5,273 nt of DNA from an uncultured Campylobacter sp. Lineage in GTDB: Bacteria > Campylobacterota > Campylobacteria > Campylobacterales > Campylobacteraceae. Location of the stretch: NCBI RefSeq assembly GCF_938018035.1, contig NZ_CALIJF010000217.1:1-5273 (forward strand), given 5' to 3'. Below the pieces are notes generated by a model. The model was given only the letters and a program-made list of their open reading frames with translations, ran no database searches and was not told the origin of the DNA. The translations under genes were made by a program, and so were the position numbers. Below, one piece after another: positions 3,994 to 5,273 of the stretch (within the stretch, counting starts at the first letter, position 1; each line of letters starts with the position of its first letter).

Positions 3994-5273
3994 ATGGATT
4001 ATGATATCATCGTAATAGGCTTTGGCAAAGCAGGCAAAACCCTTGCCGCAAAATCCGCCGCGCTGGGCAAAAAGGTCGCTCTCATCGAGCGCTCGCCGCA
4101 GATGTACGGCGGCACCTGCATCAACGTAGGCTGCATCCCGACCAAGCGACTAGTTACCGCGAGCAAGGAAGCGGGCTTCGTAAATTTCAGCGTGCTCGGA
4201 GAGTATTTCGTGCTGAGCATGCAGAAAAAGGACGAACTCGTAGAGGCGCTGAGGGCGAAAAATTTAGCCATGCTAAAGAGTAACCCGAATATCGATGTAA
4301 TCGACGGCGAAGGCTCATTTACGAGCGCGAATTCTGTGCGCGTGTTAAGTCCTGACGGACAAACGCGTGAAATTTCAGCAGAAACGATCGTCGTAAATAC
4401 GGGCTCGAGGGAGGTCGAGCCTAGCTTTGAGGTAAGCTCGCAGATCGCTTATAGTAGCGAAGAAATTTTAAATTTAAAGATCCTGCCGAAGCATCTAGTA
4501 ATCATCGGCGGCGGATTTATCGGGCTTGAGTTTGCTTCGATGTTTGCGGGATTCGGCTCGAAAGTAAGCGTGCTGATGCGCTCGAAATTTATGAAAAACG
4601 AGGATGAGGACGTGGCCGCCAGCGTCAAATCCGCTCTAGAGGCTCAAGGCGTGCAGATTATCGAGGGCTGCGAGTTTTTGAGTTTAAACGACAGTGAGCT
4701 AAAATTTAACCTCGCGGGCGAGAGCAAGGCGATCGCGGCGGATGCGTTTTTATATGCCCTCGGTCGTCGCGCGAATACGAACGATCTAAATTTAGCCGCT
4801 GCGGGGGTGCAGACGGACGCGCACGGCAATATCATCACGAATGAGCATCTGCAAAGCTCGGCTGCCGGCATCTACGCGGCAGGCGACGTGCGCGGCGGCG
4901 AGATGTTTACCTACACGAGCCTAGATGATTTTAGGATCATTTTTAGCGCGCTTTTCGGAGACGGCGCGCGCACTACGAAAAACCGCGCACCGCATGCAAG
5001 CGTGCTGTTTACCCGCACGCCGCTAGCTCGCATCGGCCTTAGCGAGCGGCAGGCAAGAGAGAGCGGGCGCGAGATCAAGGTGCTGAAGCTTTCGATGGCG
5101 GCGGTGCCGGGCGCCAAGGTCGTAGCACACGACGAGGGAATGATGAAAGCGGTCGTGGACGCAGCTAGCGGAGAAATTTTAGGCGCGGCGCTTCACTGCG
5201 TAAACGCGCACGAGATCGTTAATGAGCTGGCGATCGCCATGGCGCTGGGCGCGAAGGCAGACTTTTTCAAAAA
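3994..5273 (+). CDS. rclA: RclA-like flavin-dependent disulfide oxidoreductase (partial, C-terminal end outside window)
   Basis: 426 codons run open to the window edge. This is a class I pyridine nucleotide-disulfide oxidoreductase (mercuric reductase/lipoamide dehydrogenase fold). The FAD-binding GFGKAG is at 9-14. The redox disulfide sits in GGTCINVGCIPTK, with Cys42 and Cys47. The NAD(P)-binding GGGFIG is at 172-177, and the second FAD motif AAGD is at 295-298. The dimer domain begins near 335 (VLFTRTPLARIGLSE). IGFGKAGKTLA, MYGGTCIN.GCIPTK and FTY.SLDD match my memory of E. coli RclA (about 441 residues), a copper(II) reductase protecting against hypochlorous acid. The general family call is firm, RclA function less so. 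About 15 residues are missing, including the expected HP..SE motif with the active-site His. Met195-Arg196 replace the Glu at the end of the second NAD-domain strand, hinting at NADPH use. The protein is cytoplasmic. It follows a TetR gene on the same strand, with its own promoter. Confidence 0.9.
   Translation, partial: MDYDIIVIGFGKAGKTLAAKSAALGKKVALIERSPQMYGGTCINVGCIPTKRLVTASKEAGFVNFSVLGEYFVLSMQKKDELVEALRAKNLAMLKSNPNIDVIDGEGSFTSANSVRVLSPDGQTREISAETIVVNTGSREVEPSFEVSSQIAYSSEEILNLKILPKHLVIIGGGFIGLEFASMFAGFGSKVSVLMRSKFMKNEDEDVAASVKSALEAQGVQIIEGCEFLSLNDSELKFNLAGESKAIAADAFLYALGRRANTNDLNLAAAGVQTDAHGNIITNEHLQSSAAGIYAAGDVRGGEMFTYTSLDDFRIIFSALFGDGARTTKNRAPHASVLFTRTPLARIGLSERQARESGREIKVLKLSMAAVPGAKVVAHDEGMMKAVVDAASGEILGAALHCVNAHEIVNELAIAMALGAKADFFK

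Overview
The window looks like chromosomal DNA from an epsilonproteobacterium, most likely one of the higher-GC oral Campylobacter species (the gracilis/showae/rectus type). Three things suggest this. The coding DNA is GC-rich while the gaps are studded with AAATTT blocks. The TetR regulator resembles CmeR of C. jejuni. A UPF0323-type lipoprotein lies on the same strand as a glutathionylspermidine-synthase-like gene, as I recall for Cj0371/Cj0372. The species call is inference; nothing was searched.

Left half, minus strand. Transcription runs from about 2800 down towards 1. The first gene encodes a MerR/excisionase-type helix-turn-helix protein with a coiled coil. Its stop overlaps the start of a UPF0323-type lipoprotein in an ATGA, so the two are almost certainly one operon. 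An 866-bp gap without a convincing gene follows (678-1543). It is filled with degenerate AT-blocks, several perfect hairpins and a minus-strand terminator-like structure. Then comes the 5' part of an ATP-grasp ligase of the glutathionylspermidine synthase family, cut by the window edge. The lipoprotein has a basic Gly/Ser tail ending in Gly-Gly behind a glycine-zipper segment, which suggests it could be a partner or substrate of the ligase.

Right half, plus strand. A divergent control region (2767-3042) separates the left operon from a CmeR-like TetR repressor gene. A GTATA-TTTTT-TATAC palindrome overlapping that gene's predicted -10 suggests autorepression. After a 327-bp gap, an RclA-like flavin disulfide reductase gene starts from its own TATAAT promoter and runs off the right edge, missing only its last residues. 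Together these look like a stress-response pair (regulator plus oxidant/metal-handling reductase), though regulation of one by the other is not shown by the sequence.

The three non-coding gaps share short motifs (GCGGAATTT or its complement AAATTCCGC, CGATATAAAATTT, GCGCCTTTAAATTT). I did not see these in the genes, so a dispersed intergenic repeat family appears to be present.
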